Source of the DNA: DATKSS01 sp049582065
Lineage (GTDB): Bacteria; Chloroflexota; Dormibacteria; Dormibacterales; Dormibacteraceae
DNA length: 8,043 nucleotides
Direction of reading: 5' to 3'
Assembly: GCA_049582065.1 (NCBI GenBank)
Contig: JBAUTF010000272.1
Coordinates: forward strand, 1 to 8,043
The first letter of the stretch is position 1; every line of letters starts with the position of its first letter. Both the position numbers and the translations under genes were made by a program. The notes beneath the pieces are model-generated. The model saw only the letters and a program-made list of their open reading frames with translations, was not told the DNA's origin and did no database searches. Shown here piece after piece: positions 1 through 6,103 of the stretch.

Positions 1-173
1 TCCTTACCAAGGAAGTGCTGGAGGACCATTTCCCAATCGGTGCTCTTCTGAGATCAAATGCAGAGGCTTTCGCCAATAATCGCTGCCTAGCAGCGCTTCC
101 TAGAAATGCCATATCTTGGCATCGGCGAATCCGGTCTACGCGATAACTGCTTTGCTCGCTTGAGCGTGTGCTG
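1..173. repeat. Direct repeat copy C1 (tRNA-Thr-linked, partial at left edge)
   Basis: The first 110 nt match 5904-6013 in the same orientation at 102 of 110 positions by manual alignment. Weaker similarity (29 of 43) continues from 131-173 against 6033-6075. The first bases correspond to the anticodon arm of the minus-strand tRNA-Thr fragment at C2, so the rest of that tRNA piece may lie just outside the window. The copy contains the perfect hairpin CGCTGC-CTA-GCAGCG at 81-95. Its 72-101 segment is identical over 30 nt to 7412-7441 (copy C3). It probably marks the left end of an integrated element. A dispersed genomic repeat that happens to carry a tRNA piece is the alternative. Confidence 0.8.
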
Positions 174-358
174 GCCCGTTGCCACCCGGTTACCATCGAC
201 GGGCGCGACGATACCAGCCCCCTCTTCGGCTCCGCCGCACTCAGCCGGCGGGGCCTGCCCGGCGCCAGGCGGAGAGACCACATCGCCCTCGCCGAAGACG
301 GACGGCGATGCAGGCGGGATGGTGTTTCCAGACGGGCACGGTCTGACGCCACGGCAGT
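174..358. other. Intergenic region upstream of the TetR gene; no gene seen
   Basis: This GC-rich stretch lies between repeat C1 and the TetR start. The short open frames in it (plus strand 106-366 and 168-362, minus strand 87-281) are low-complexity Pro/Arg/Ala translations without recognisable domains. The only structure noted is a small inverted repeat, CAGAC (329-333) and GTCTG (341-345), centred about 20 nt before the TetR start. It could be an operator, but the arms are only 5 bp. No clear -35/-10 pair was found. Confidence 0.5.
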
Positions 359-979
359 ATGATTGAGCGAGTGCTCAAAGCATCTGCTCAAGGCTCGGCG
401 ACTCGGGATCGCATTCTGGATGCAGCTTTTGAGACTTTGCGGCACGAGGGGTTTGCTGGAACTAGCGCCCGCGTCATCGCCCGAACCGGCAACTTCAACC
501 AGGCCCTGATCTTCTATCACTTCGGCGGCGTCAACGACCTCTTGCTAGCCACCCTGGATCGAATCAGCGGCGAGCGCATGCGGCGATACCAGGCCGTCCT
601 CTCCTCTGCGTCCGGGCTCGTCGCCCTGGCAGAGCTCGTCCGGCAGCTTTACCTCGAAGACATCGACAGCGGCCATTCGACGGTGCTCGCCGAGCTCTTT
701 GCCGCCTGCATCGGCGATCCGAACCTCAGGGACCAGATGCTCCGGAGAATGCAGCCCTGGCTCGAGTTCACCGAAGACTTGATCCGACGTTTCCTGCAGG
801 ACTCGCCGTTCGCCGCGCTGATCGATCCCCGATCCGCAGCGGGCGCGGTCCTGGCGATGTATGTCGGTGTCGATCTGCTTTTGCACCTCGATGGTGATCG
901 CACCCGCGCTACTGCCATGTTCGACGCCGGAGATCGGCTGGCCGCAACGCTGGGGCCTCTCATGGAGGCCGGCTCATGA
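359..979 (+). CDS. TetR/AcrR-family transcriptional regulator
   Basis: This 206-aa protein has the usual TetR length and layout. The N-terminal DNA-binding domain spans about residues 14-62: helix 1 is ATRDRILDAAFETLRHEGF, and the helix-turn-helix includes TSARVIARTG followed by FNQALIFYHFGG, the typical TetR recognition-helix signature. Residues 75-206 form a helical, variable ligand-binding/dimerisation domain. The ATG at 359 was chosen because it leaves a short arm before helix 1; no strong Shine-Dalgarno is visible. Its stop overlaps the start of the SDR gene by 4 nt (ATGA), so the two are translationally coupled. It probably represses its own operon and senses a substrate or product of the SDR. 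The ligand cannot be predicted. Confidence 0.93.
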   Translation: MIERVLKASAQGSATRDRILDAAFETLRHEGFAGTSARVIARTGNFNQALIFYHFGGVNDLLLATLDRISGERMRRYQAVLSSASGLVALAELVRQLYLEDIDSGHSTVLAELFAACIGDPNLRDQMLRRMQPWLEFTEDLIRRFLQDSPFAALIDPRSAAGAVLAMYVGVDLLLHLDGDRTRATAMFDAGDRLAATLGPLMEAGS

Positions 980-1866
980 TTCTGGTGACCGGTGCCACCG
1001 GATTTGTCGGCCGGCACGTGGTCCGGCGCCTCCGCAAAACAGGTGCTGTCCGGGCGCTGGTCCGCGATCGCTCGAAGGCTGCTGCCCTGTCGGACGTCGA
1101 GGTCGTCGAAGCAGACCTCACGCGGCCAGAGTCTCTTGGACCAGCAGTTGCCGGAGTCGAGGCGATCGTCCACGCGGCGGCGATCAGTGCGGACCGAAAG
1201 GAACCCTACCGAGGCGGCTATGACCAGATCAACCGAGTCGGCACCGCGAATCTGATCGCGGCCGCGAAGGCAGCAGATGTCTCCAGGCTGGTCGTCATGT
1301 CCGGCCTCGGCACCAAGCCGGCGCCTGATGGGACTTATATGGCGACACGCTGCGGTCTCGAAGAAGCCGTTCGCGCAAGCGGAATTCCGTTCGTGATCCT
1401 TCAGCCCTCGATACTGTTTGGCGACGGAGCCGAGTTCATCTCCGCGCTGAGCCGCCTGATCCGAGTCTCGCCAGTTGTGCCCTTGATCGGTGGGGGCAAG
1501 CTGCGCTTTCAGCCGCTGTGGATCGAGGATCTCGTCACCTGCCTAGTCAACGCCCTAGACGCAGATCAGCTCACCGGCAGAGCGATTCCACTCGGGGGCA
1601 GCGAGTACGTGACATTCAAAGAGATCATCCAGACCATCTGCCAGGCGATGTCAGTCCGCCGCTTGCTTGTGCCGCTGCCATTGTGGATTGCTCGTATCCA
1701 AGCCTTGGCCATGACCGCGGTTCTCCCCCATCCCCCCTTGACACCTGCTGCGCTGGAGTTGTTCGGATTCGACAACGCGACTGACCTAGACGCCGTCGCC
1801 CATAACTTCGGGTTCCATCCGCGAGCGTTTCGTGAGCACATTCGAGTCCACGGCCTTCAACAGTGA
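976..1866 (+). CDS. NAD(P)-binding atypical SDR / NAD-dependent epimerase-like protein (NDUFA9/NmrA-like)
   Basis: A 296-aa Rossmann-fold protein. The dinucleotide motif TGATGFVG is at residues 5-12, an acidic residue follows beta-2/3 (EADLT, 45-49), VEAIVHAAA (61-69) resembles the SDR NAG-type loop, and VVMSG (106-110) precedes the active-site region. The usual catalytic YxxxK is replaced by Y121-MAT-R125, a change seen in the NDUFA9/SDR_a5 type, which bind a nucleotide but need not be dehydrogenases. A C-terminal substrate-side region runs from about 150 to 296. The start is supported by a GGAGG at 964-968, 7 nt upstream, lying inside the end of the TetR gene. It could act on a lipid, quinone or sugar nucleotide, or serve as a redox sensor; the substrate is unknown. 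Confidence 0.88.
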   Translation: MILVTGATGFVGRHVVRRLRKTGAVRALVRDRSKAAALSDVEVVEADLTRPESLGPAVAGVEAIVHAAAISADRKEPYRGGYDQINRVGTANLIAAAKAADVSRLVVMSGLGTKPAPDGTYMATRCGLEEAVRASGIPFVILQPSILFGDGAEFISALSRLIRVSPVVPLIGGGKLRFQPLWIEDLVTCLVNALDADQLTGRAIPLGGSEYVTFKEIIQTICQAMSVRRLLVPLPLWIARIQALAMTAVLPHPPLTPAALELFGFDNATDLDAVAHNFGFHPRAFREHIRVHGLQQ

Positions 1867-1903
1867 TATCCGTCCTCGGCGGCGGCGATGGGGACTCATC
1901 CGA

Positions 1904-2350
1904 ATGGATCCGTATCAGCTGATCGCGACGATCCTCTGGAGCGGATTTGCAGTCGCACTAATCGCCTTGTTGGCTGGTCTCCTATTGGCTCAAGCTGGTC
2001 ATCGCAACAGCGCACTGGCGTTTCTCTTCGCGGCGGTGGCCGGCACGCTCACATTCTCCTTCATCGCTGGGTTTTCCATCGGTGGGTTCACCGCCGTGAT
2101 TCCAGTGCTGGTCTGCGGCTACGTGATTGGAATGGGTCGGGAATCGAAGGCCGTGGGCACATGCGTGCTTGGCGCCGCCGTGGTCTACCTACTCCTTTCG
2201 TGGCTGGTGCAGCCATTCGTGCCGAGCGGAAGCGTGCTCGCTATCGCCTTCGGTTTCTTGGCGATCCCGCTGTATGGCGTTGCAGCAGTGGCTGCATTCG
2301 GCTGGGCGCTGCTAAATCCTCCACGAAAAGATCGCTCTCCCAGCGTCTAG
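1904..2350 (+). CDS. Small multi-pass membrane protein, function unknown
   Basis: A 148-aa, strongly hydrophobic protein with about four to five predicted spans by eye (about 7-30, 36-57, 60-77, 83-105 and 109-137) and a short basic C-terminal tail (PPRKDRSPSV). The ATG at 1904 was preferred to an in-frame GTG at 1832. The GTG start would overlap the SDR gene by 35 nt and add an Arg-rich, non-hydrophobic leader. A weak G-rich run lies 10-15 nt before 1904. The gap to the SDR stop is 37 nt on the same strand, so co-transcription with the TetR/SDR genes is likely. No family is recognised. A small transporter subunit or a membrane anchor for the SDR are both possible. Confidence 0.75.
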   Translation: MDPYQLIATILWSGFAVALIALLAGLLLAQAGHRNSALAFLFAAVAGTLTFSFIAGFSIGGFTAVIPVLVCGYVIGMGRESKAVGTCVLGAAVVYLLLSWLVQPFVPSGSVLAIAFGFLAIPLYGVAAVAAFGWALLNPPRKDRSPSV

Positions 2351-2496
2351 CCACCTGAGCAGATGGAGGCCGCTACCGAGCGAGTGACCACAACGACGCG
2401 GTACCTGCTGCTGTCCTCAGCACACAAGCATCAGCGATTCTCGAACCAGGTGCATCACGGTCCTGGGCCGCGAGCCCGTCGCTGCCGCGACCCGAC

Positions 2497-2539
2497 CTAA
2501 GTGGGCGCGACCGTTCAATGGGTACCGGCAACCACTTAG
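2497..2539. terminator. Candidate stem-loop between convergent genes
   Basis: The perfect 8-bp inverted repeat CTAAGTGG (2497-2504) and CCACTTAG (2532-2539) has a 27-nt spacer. It overlaps the TAA stop of the minus-strand metallopeptidase gene and lies about 150 nt after the plus-strand membrane-protein stop. The position between convergent genes suits a bidirectional terminator. The long loop and absence of a U-tract make this weak. The rest of 2351-2535 shows no gene. Confidence 0.25.
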
Positions 2540-3375
2540 ACCCTGCTCTTACCGCAACGTCGGAGAATTGCTTTCCAGCCGTTGCGCGCCGTCACTGCCT
2601 CCACGAGGATATCTTTGAGTTCTCGGCTGTTCACGCCCTCGTCGGTCAATCTCAAATTACCCACTATCCCGTCGGCCAACTCCCGACGCCTTGATCGATC
2701 GGCCTTTTGCCGAGACACGCAGGAGTAGAGCTCACAGGCGTAGGCAAATGTCTCTCTCTTTTCGAAAGCGAGGTCCAGCATCCACTGCCTCTTCCTGGTT
2801 GCGGGCAGCCCGGCAGTCGTTCGCTTGCAGTTGTGAAAGATGTGTGCCACCTCGTGGACCAGAGCATCAGACCGTGCGTCGTCTCGACTGAAATAGGTCG
2901 GGGACAGATAGCAGGTCGTCTCCTCGCTCAAGCCGAGAAGGGTCTCGGCGTTGGTGCTGAGGAGCTCCGCTTCGAAGCTGGCCAGGTAGAGGTTGGCGAT
3001 GGTCCATGCCGTTCGATCCCAACGCTGCCCGAGCAGTAGACGCTCAACGTTGGCCGTGATCACGAAGACCACCGATCGCTCGACCAGGCGGAGTACGAGT
3101 TCCCACTCAGTTCCCGGGAACAGCCCCCGCACCATCGGTGTCGCCTTGCGGAGGGTCAGCTCTCGCACATCGAGCTCAGGCAGCGGCGGATGGGCAAGAC
3201 CTTCGGTCCGCCGGAGAACTTCCTTCACGAGTGCTCGGCGGAGGTCTTGATGCGAGCGCTCGGCTCTGACGCCAAGGTTCCCCGGCCAGGCCGTCATCAA
3301 AGGATCGGTTTCGCCGGTGCGCAGGTAGCGGCGGACCTCTTCGGCCACTGACGGAGCGTCAGTCCGGATAGACAT
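2536..3375 (-). CDS. HExxH zincin-like metallopeptidase-type protein, second gene of a two-gene operon
   Basis: A 279-aa protein with no signal peptide. The segment SDALVHEVAHIFHN holds a zinc-metallopeptidase HExxH at H174-E175-V-A-H178. About 30 residues later KRETFAYACELYSC supplies E208 and E215, either of which could be the third zinc ligand of a gluzincin. The N-terminal 1-140 is mostly helical and has no motif I can name. The C-terminus (about 225-279) is basic. The start is well fixed: ATG at 3375 with GGAGGT at 3386-3381, 5 nt upstream. It overlaps the end of the upstream DUF6933-type gene by 17 nt, so the two are translationally coupled and probably work together. The HExxH lies much further from the N-terminus than in ImmA/IrrE peptidases, so it is not an obvious ImmA. 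The substrate is unknown. Confidence 0.8.
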   Translation of the reverse strand: MSIRTDAPSVAEEVRRYLRTGETDPLMTAWPGNLGVRAERSHQDLRRALVKEVLRRTEGLAHPPLPELDVRELTLRKATPMVRGLFPGTEWELVLRLVERSVVFVITANVERLLLGQRWDRTAWTIANLYLASFEAELLSTNAETLLGLSEETTCYLSPTYFSRDDARSDALVHEVAHIFHNCKRTTAGLPATRKRQWMLDLAFEKRETFAYACELYSCVSRQKADRSRRRELADGIVGNLRLTDEGVNSRELKDILVEAVTARNGWKAILRRCGKSRV

Positions 3376-4579
3376 TCCCCACCTCCAGGACCTGCCAGCG
3401 GTCGTCCTGGCGTCCCAGGACGATGTTCACCGACCAGCCCGGGCGCGCGATCCGGCTGGCGGCCGCACCGACGTGCACCGGGCCGATGTCGCTGAACCAC
3501 AGCACACCCGGTTCGACCCTGGTGATGGTGAGGTGGTCCTCGATGTAGTCCTCGTGAGCGAGCGAGTGCACGTCGAGCGTCGACCGCTCGGCGAGATCGT
3601 AGAGCAGACTGGCCAGCTCCTCGGCCCTGGGCAGATCGGCACCGGTCGTCAACGCCCGCTCCTTGGCATCGACTATCTCCGGCGGCCTCACCAGTCCTTG
3701 AGTAACCAGCCACTCGAGCAGATCAGCGATCACGCGCCCCGTTGCCGCGATGATCGACTTGGTCGTAGCTACCTTGCGGACCATGAAGTAGCCGACGAAG
3801 GCTCCGACCTCGCCCGGGATCTTGTCCGCGCCGAAAAGCTTGGTGTAGGCGTCCTCGTCGCCGCCTGCGAACGCCAGGTCCCAGCGTTTGCGCTCGAGCG
3901 TGGAGAGACCCTCGTAGGCGTAACCGTTGAGGCTGAGTTTGAAGAACTCAACGATCGCCTCGTGACGGCGGTAGTCGTCGGATGAGAGTGAGGCACGCCT
4001 TGCCGCCAAATATCGCCTGAACACGTCGTCTATGCGGTCACTCGGTGAAGCGACCGCGCGCTCGCTTCGATGCGGTGTCTCCGCCTGCTGGCCGGCCAGA
4101 GCGCGCGTCCGCTCGATGGCTCGGTCGTATTTGATTGCGCTGAATGGGATCCTGCGCAAAGAGCGGTTGAGACCCAAGAGATCGAGTCGGTGGAGGCCGC
4201 CTGAGTCATAGACCGCGGCTTCGACCTGGTAGCGCATGTCGGTCATAGTCCCGAGCACACTCCGGCTGCAGGTGCGGCCGATTACGAAGTCGGATGAGGC
4301 TAAGTGGCCAAAGGTGTCTGCGGGCAGGTCTTCGGCCCCAAGCTCTCGAACGATCAAGCCCAGCAGAAAGAGCCCGAATGGAGTGATGTGGGCCTTCGTG
4401 ATGTCGGGCTCAAAGAAGGCAAAGAGCGTGCCGGCATGAGCCGCGAGGAGGCATTTGCGGCGCTCGATCCAGAGCAGGTCGGCGTACCAGTCGTCGTCCG
4501 CCGGCTCCATTTTGCTGGTAGATGCCGAGCCTGCCGCCACCAGCTTGAGCAGCTTGCTGGTGCAGCGAATCACAGTCAT
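3359..4579 (-). CDS. DUF6933-type protein with long C-terminal extension
   Basis: A 406-aa protein from ATG 4579; an in-frame GTG at 4585 would add two residues. ATG was preferred because it gives MTVIRCTSKLLK, matching the usual start of DUF6933 proteins. The N-terminal domain (about 1-153) carries the features I recognise for that family: IRCTSKLLK, DWYADLLWIERRKCLL, TLFAFF, RSVLGTMTDM and LNRSLRRIPFSAI. After an Arg/Ala-rich linker (about 154-180) comes a helical region (about 181-333) with YRRHEAIVEFFKLSLNGYAY and GAFVGYFMVRKV, then a beta-rich C-terminus (about 343-406) containing ITRVEPGVLWF and WQVLEVGNVYP. DUF6933 proteins are usually near 150-180 aa, so this looks like a fusion. It has no catalytic motif I can name. 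It overlaps the HExxH gene by 17 nt. The family call is from memory of the pattern; the function is unknown. Confidence 0.78.
   Translation of the reverse strand: MTVIRCTSKLLKLVAAGSASTSKMEPADDDWYADLLWIERRKCLLAAHAGTLFAFFEPDITKAHITPFGLFLLGLIVRELGAEDLPADTFGHLASSDFVIGRTCSRSVLGTMTDMRYQVEAAVYDSGGLHRLDLLGLNRSLRRIPFSAIKYDRAIERTRALAGQQAETPHRSERAVASPSDRIDDVFRRYLAARRASLSSDDYRRHEAIVEFFKLSLNGYAYEGLSTLERKRWDLAFAGGDEDAYTKLFGADKIPGEVGAFVGYFMVRKVATTKSIIAATGRVIADLLEWLVTQGLVRPPEIVDAKERALTTGADLPRAEELASLLYDLAERSTLDVHSLAHEDYIEDHLTITRVEPGVLWFSDIGPVHVGAAASRIARPGWSVNIVLGRQDDRWQVLEVGNVYPD
3381..3386 (-). promoter_or_regulatory. Strong Shine-Dalgarno of the metallopeptidase gene
   Basis: Read on the minus strand this is GGAGGT, separated by 5 nt from the ATG at 3375. 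It lies inside the last codons of the upstream gene and fixes the start of the downstream one. Confidence 0.8.
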
Positions 4580-4658
4580 CGGCACTCACTCGCGCGGATC
4601 ACGATTTCTAGTAAAGATCAACTGCCTTGGCGAGGGCGTCAAGGAGCTCGAGGGCTCT
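4580..4658 (-). other. Short gap between antitoxin and DUF6933-type gene
   Basis: The spacing of 79 nt leaves open both read-through from the antitoxin promoter and a separate promoter. A TTGACG (minus strand, about 4634-4629) could be a -35 box, but no convincing -10 sits at the right distance. No strong terminator hairpin was seen, so the toxin-antitoxin locus and the two downstream genes may share transcripts. Confidence 0.35.
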
Positions 4659-5000
4659 TTAAACGGCGGCCCCGAGCTTCTTCCGTGTAGGCGGAACAAA
4701 CCCGACGGCAAGCCCAAAGACGGCTCCGATCCGATCGAGCTTCTCCTTGTTGGCATACCCCGCACCATGCTCGAGACGGCTGATGTCGCTCTGGTGAACG
4801 CCAGCAAGCTCCGCCACCTTCTGTTGACTCAGCTTTCGCGATTTCCGCAGCTCCATCAGCTGGCTTGCCATTGTGTAGTGGGCGCGAAAAGCGTTTAGTA
4901 CGTCCTTGCCGCCGGGTCCGAGGCCCGCCTCGACCTCCGCAACGTATGCGTCGAAGTCGCTACCTGCGTGGCTTCCGCTACGGACTCTCTTTGTCTTCAA
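4659..5000 (-). CDS. XRE-family helix-turn-helix antitoxin (HigA-like)
   Basis: The protein is 113 aa if translated from TTG at 5000. A longer ATG start at 5036 would give 125 aa. The HTH_3 domain occupies roughly residues 48-100: MELRKSRKLSQQKVAELAG, then VHQSDISRLEHG as turn and recognition helix, and a downstream helix EKLDRIGAVFGLAVGF. It follows a RelE/HigB-type toxin gene by 12 nt (ATG 5036) or 48 nt (TTG 5000), the toxin-first order typical of higBA. The TTG start is favoured because GGAGGA (5010-5005) sits 4 nt upstream. The ATG at 5036 has no Shine-Dalgarno and falls inside a promoter/palindrome. It should neutralise the toxin and repress transcription through the palindrome at 5019-5039. 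Confidence 0.88.
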   Translation of the reverse strand: MKTKRVRSGSHAGSDFDAYVAEVEAGLGPGGKDVLNAFRAHYTMASQLMELRKSRKLSQQKVAELAGVHQSDISRLEHGAGYANKEKLDRIGAVFGLAVGFVPPTRKKLGAAV

Positions 5001-5018
5001 CTCTTCCTCCGAGTGTCT

Positions 5019-5046
5019 ATTATGCACCGCCTGCATAATGTGTCAA
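5019..5046 (-). promoter_or_regulatory. Antitoxin promoter with overlapping palindromic operator
   Basis: On the minus strand TTGACA (5046-5041) is followed after 16 nt by CATAAT (5024-5019), a near-consensus -35/-10 pair. A perfect 8-bp inverted repeat, ATTATGCA and TGCATAAT around CCGCC (5019-5039), covers the spacer and the -10 box, which is what an autorepressing XRE operator would look like. An 18-nt spacing to TAATAG (5022-5017) is an alternative -10. Predicted transcription start is near 5012, leaving a short leader with GGAGGA before TTG 5000. This would let the antitoxin be made without the toxin gene's own promoter. Confidence 0.65.
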
Positions 5047-5048
5047 CC

Positions 5049-5550
5049 TCAGCGCCCGGATTTCGCCCGCTTTTTCTCCTCGCGAATACGGGCCCGCAAG
5101 CCGGCTTGGGCCTTGTCGGCCATTTCCTGCGCCTTCTTGATCTCGGCGCGCTGCCGGGCGCTGCTAGGGTCGCGACCCTTGTCGTATCCGGAGAGCAGCA
5201 GGATCACGCCGGACCCGTAGGTCGTAAAGAAGATACGCAATAAGACCTGCGCATCCTTGTCACTGTCAGGTACCTTGCCAAGGAGCTTCCGGATCGCCTT
5301 GGTCGGTGGGAACATTCGCTGAATCGCCCCAGCCGGATGGCGGATCCGAAACTCGTACAGGCCATCGCCCAGGTTCTTGCCCCATTCCGTTTCGCAAACG
5401 TCGGTGCCGTGAACCTTCAAGACGCATTTGCAGCGCTGCGACCGCAGCCAACCTCTTGACCTCGTCACGGCCCTTTAGGCTGTCGAGCCAGTCTCTGGCG
5501 GGTTCTTCCTCGGTATCTAGGTCGCGGTAGTACTTCAGCTTCCAGGCCAT
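5049..5550 (-). pseudogene. RelE/ParE-superfamily (HigB / Gp49-like) toxin gene, apparent frameshift
   Basis: Two overlapping minus-strand frames together make one toxin. The N-terminal part starts at ATG 5550 (MAWKLKYYRDLDTEEEPARDWLDSLKGR..., through LQMRLE). The C-terminal part resumes one base out of frame as VHGTDVCETEWGKNLGDG, then LYEFRIRH, LLRIFFTTYG, ILLLSGYDKGRDPSSARQR, ending Lys/Arg-rich at TGA 5049-5051. The junction lies at about 5414-5420. Removing one G of the minus-strand GAAGGTTC restores a single frame of about 166 aa that reads like an intact actinobacterial HigB-type mRNA interferase. There is no slippery sequence, so mutation or sequencing error is more likely than programmed frameshifting. 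The C-terminal frame has its own possible start at 5468, but a protein from there would lack the conserved N-terminus. Confidence 0.8.
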
Positions 5551-5867
5551 CGGGTAGTGAGCTAATGAGACGGCGAGCCCTGCGAGGGAATGCCCCGCGC
5601 GACCGCGCACGCGCGACGACCCGTTAATTCATGTCTGGAGAAGTGAGCTTGAAAAGCGGCGCATTTCCATTCGCCACCGTCAGCTGGGCGCCTCTCCGGC
5701 CAACTGATCGCCGCCAACGGCCTCCCCCACGCCGATGAACGTAATGCCAGTGGCAATGGCCTGTCACACCAAGTTGGGAAACAAAAGCCCTGCTGAAGAG
5801 CATTTCCTTGCCGCAACTCGGGAGAACAAACCCGCTCAGAAGATGCAAGGAAACGGTGCTATTGAAT
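5551..5867. other. Region without a convincing gene, between toxin gene and tRNA-Thr fragment
   Basis: Several open frames cross this stretch on both strands, but none shows a domain and each runs through the tRNA fragment or the toxin start. A run of alternating CG-rich sequence (about 5595-5620) precedes the toxin gene. If the tRNA fragment is an attachment site, this is where an integrase gene would normally be expected for the element on the left, and there is none. Confidence 0.5.
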
Positions 5868-5922
5868 TGGGAGCCCACGGGCGGACTCGAACCGCCGGCC
5901 TTCTCCTTACCAAGGAAGTGCT
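5868..5922 (-). other. Truncated tRNA-Thr(GGU) 3' part: candidate attachment site
   Basis: On the minus strand the sequence reads as the 3' part of a tRNA. The anticodon arm CTTCC-TTGGTAA-GGAGA has the GGT anticodon at 5911-5909. A 5-nt variable loop follows, then a perfect T arm GGCGG-TTCGAGT-CCGCC (5896-5880) and an acceptor 3' strand CGTGGGC (5879-5873) with discriminator T. The matching acceptor 5' strand GCCCACG and the D arm are absent: homology to a tRNA stops near 5922, where repeat C2 sequence takes over. Pair 27-43 is a C-A mismatch. A tRNA 3' fragment of this extent is the typical core left by tyrosine integrases. It is not a functional tRNA gene. Confidence 0.82.
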
Positions 5923-6075
5923 GAAGCACCATTTCCCAATCGGTGCTCCGCTGAGATCGAATGCAGAGGCTATCGTCAATAATCGCTGCCTAGCAGCGCT
6001 TCCTAGAAAAGCCCGTATTTTGCTTAGGTAATCCGGTCGACGTACAAGCCTGCTTGTCCGCTCGAGCGTGCGCTG
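5904..6075. repeat. Direct repeat copy C2, fused to the tRNA-Thr fragment
   Basis: 5904-6013 matches 1-110 at 102 of 110 positions in the same orientation. 6033-6075 matches 131-173 more loosely. It begins inside the tRNA anticodon arm and continues into non-tRNA sequence. It holds an inverted repeat AGCACC (5925-5930) and GGTGCT (5942-5947) around an 11-nt spacer, and the hairpin CGCTGCCTAGCAGCG at 5984-5998. The first inverted repeat is partly degraded in C1. The layout suggests an element terminus with recombinase-binding sites, though no recombinase is encoded here. Confidence 0.82.
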
Positions 6076-6103
6076 AGCACGGGCGGGGCGGCCGCACGTT
6101 CGA

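Noticed and set aside
649..1173. 174-aa minus-strand open frame
   Set aside because: It is antisense to the TetR and SDR genes and has no recognisable features.
3473..3985. 170-aa plus-strand open frame
   Set aside because: It is antisense to the DUF6933-type gene, which has recognisable family blocks; a shadow of high-GC codon use.
5868..5945. Intact tRNA-Thr gene
   Set aside because: The acceptor 5' strand matching CGTGGGC and a proper D arm are absent, and the anticodon stem has a C-A mismatch; only the 3' part is present.
5735..6031. 98-aa plus-strand open frame containing GRTRTAGLLLTKEVL
   Set aside because: That peptide is what the reverse complement of a tRNA-Thr gene encodes; the frame is a spurious reading of the tRNA fragment and repeat C2.
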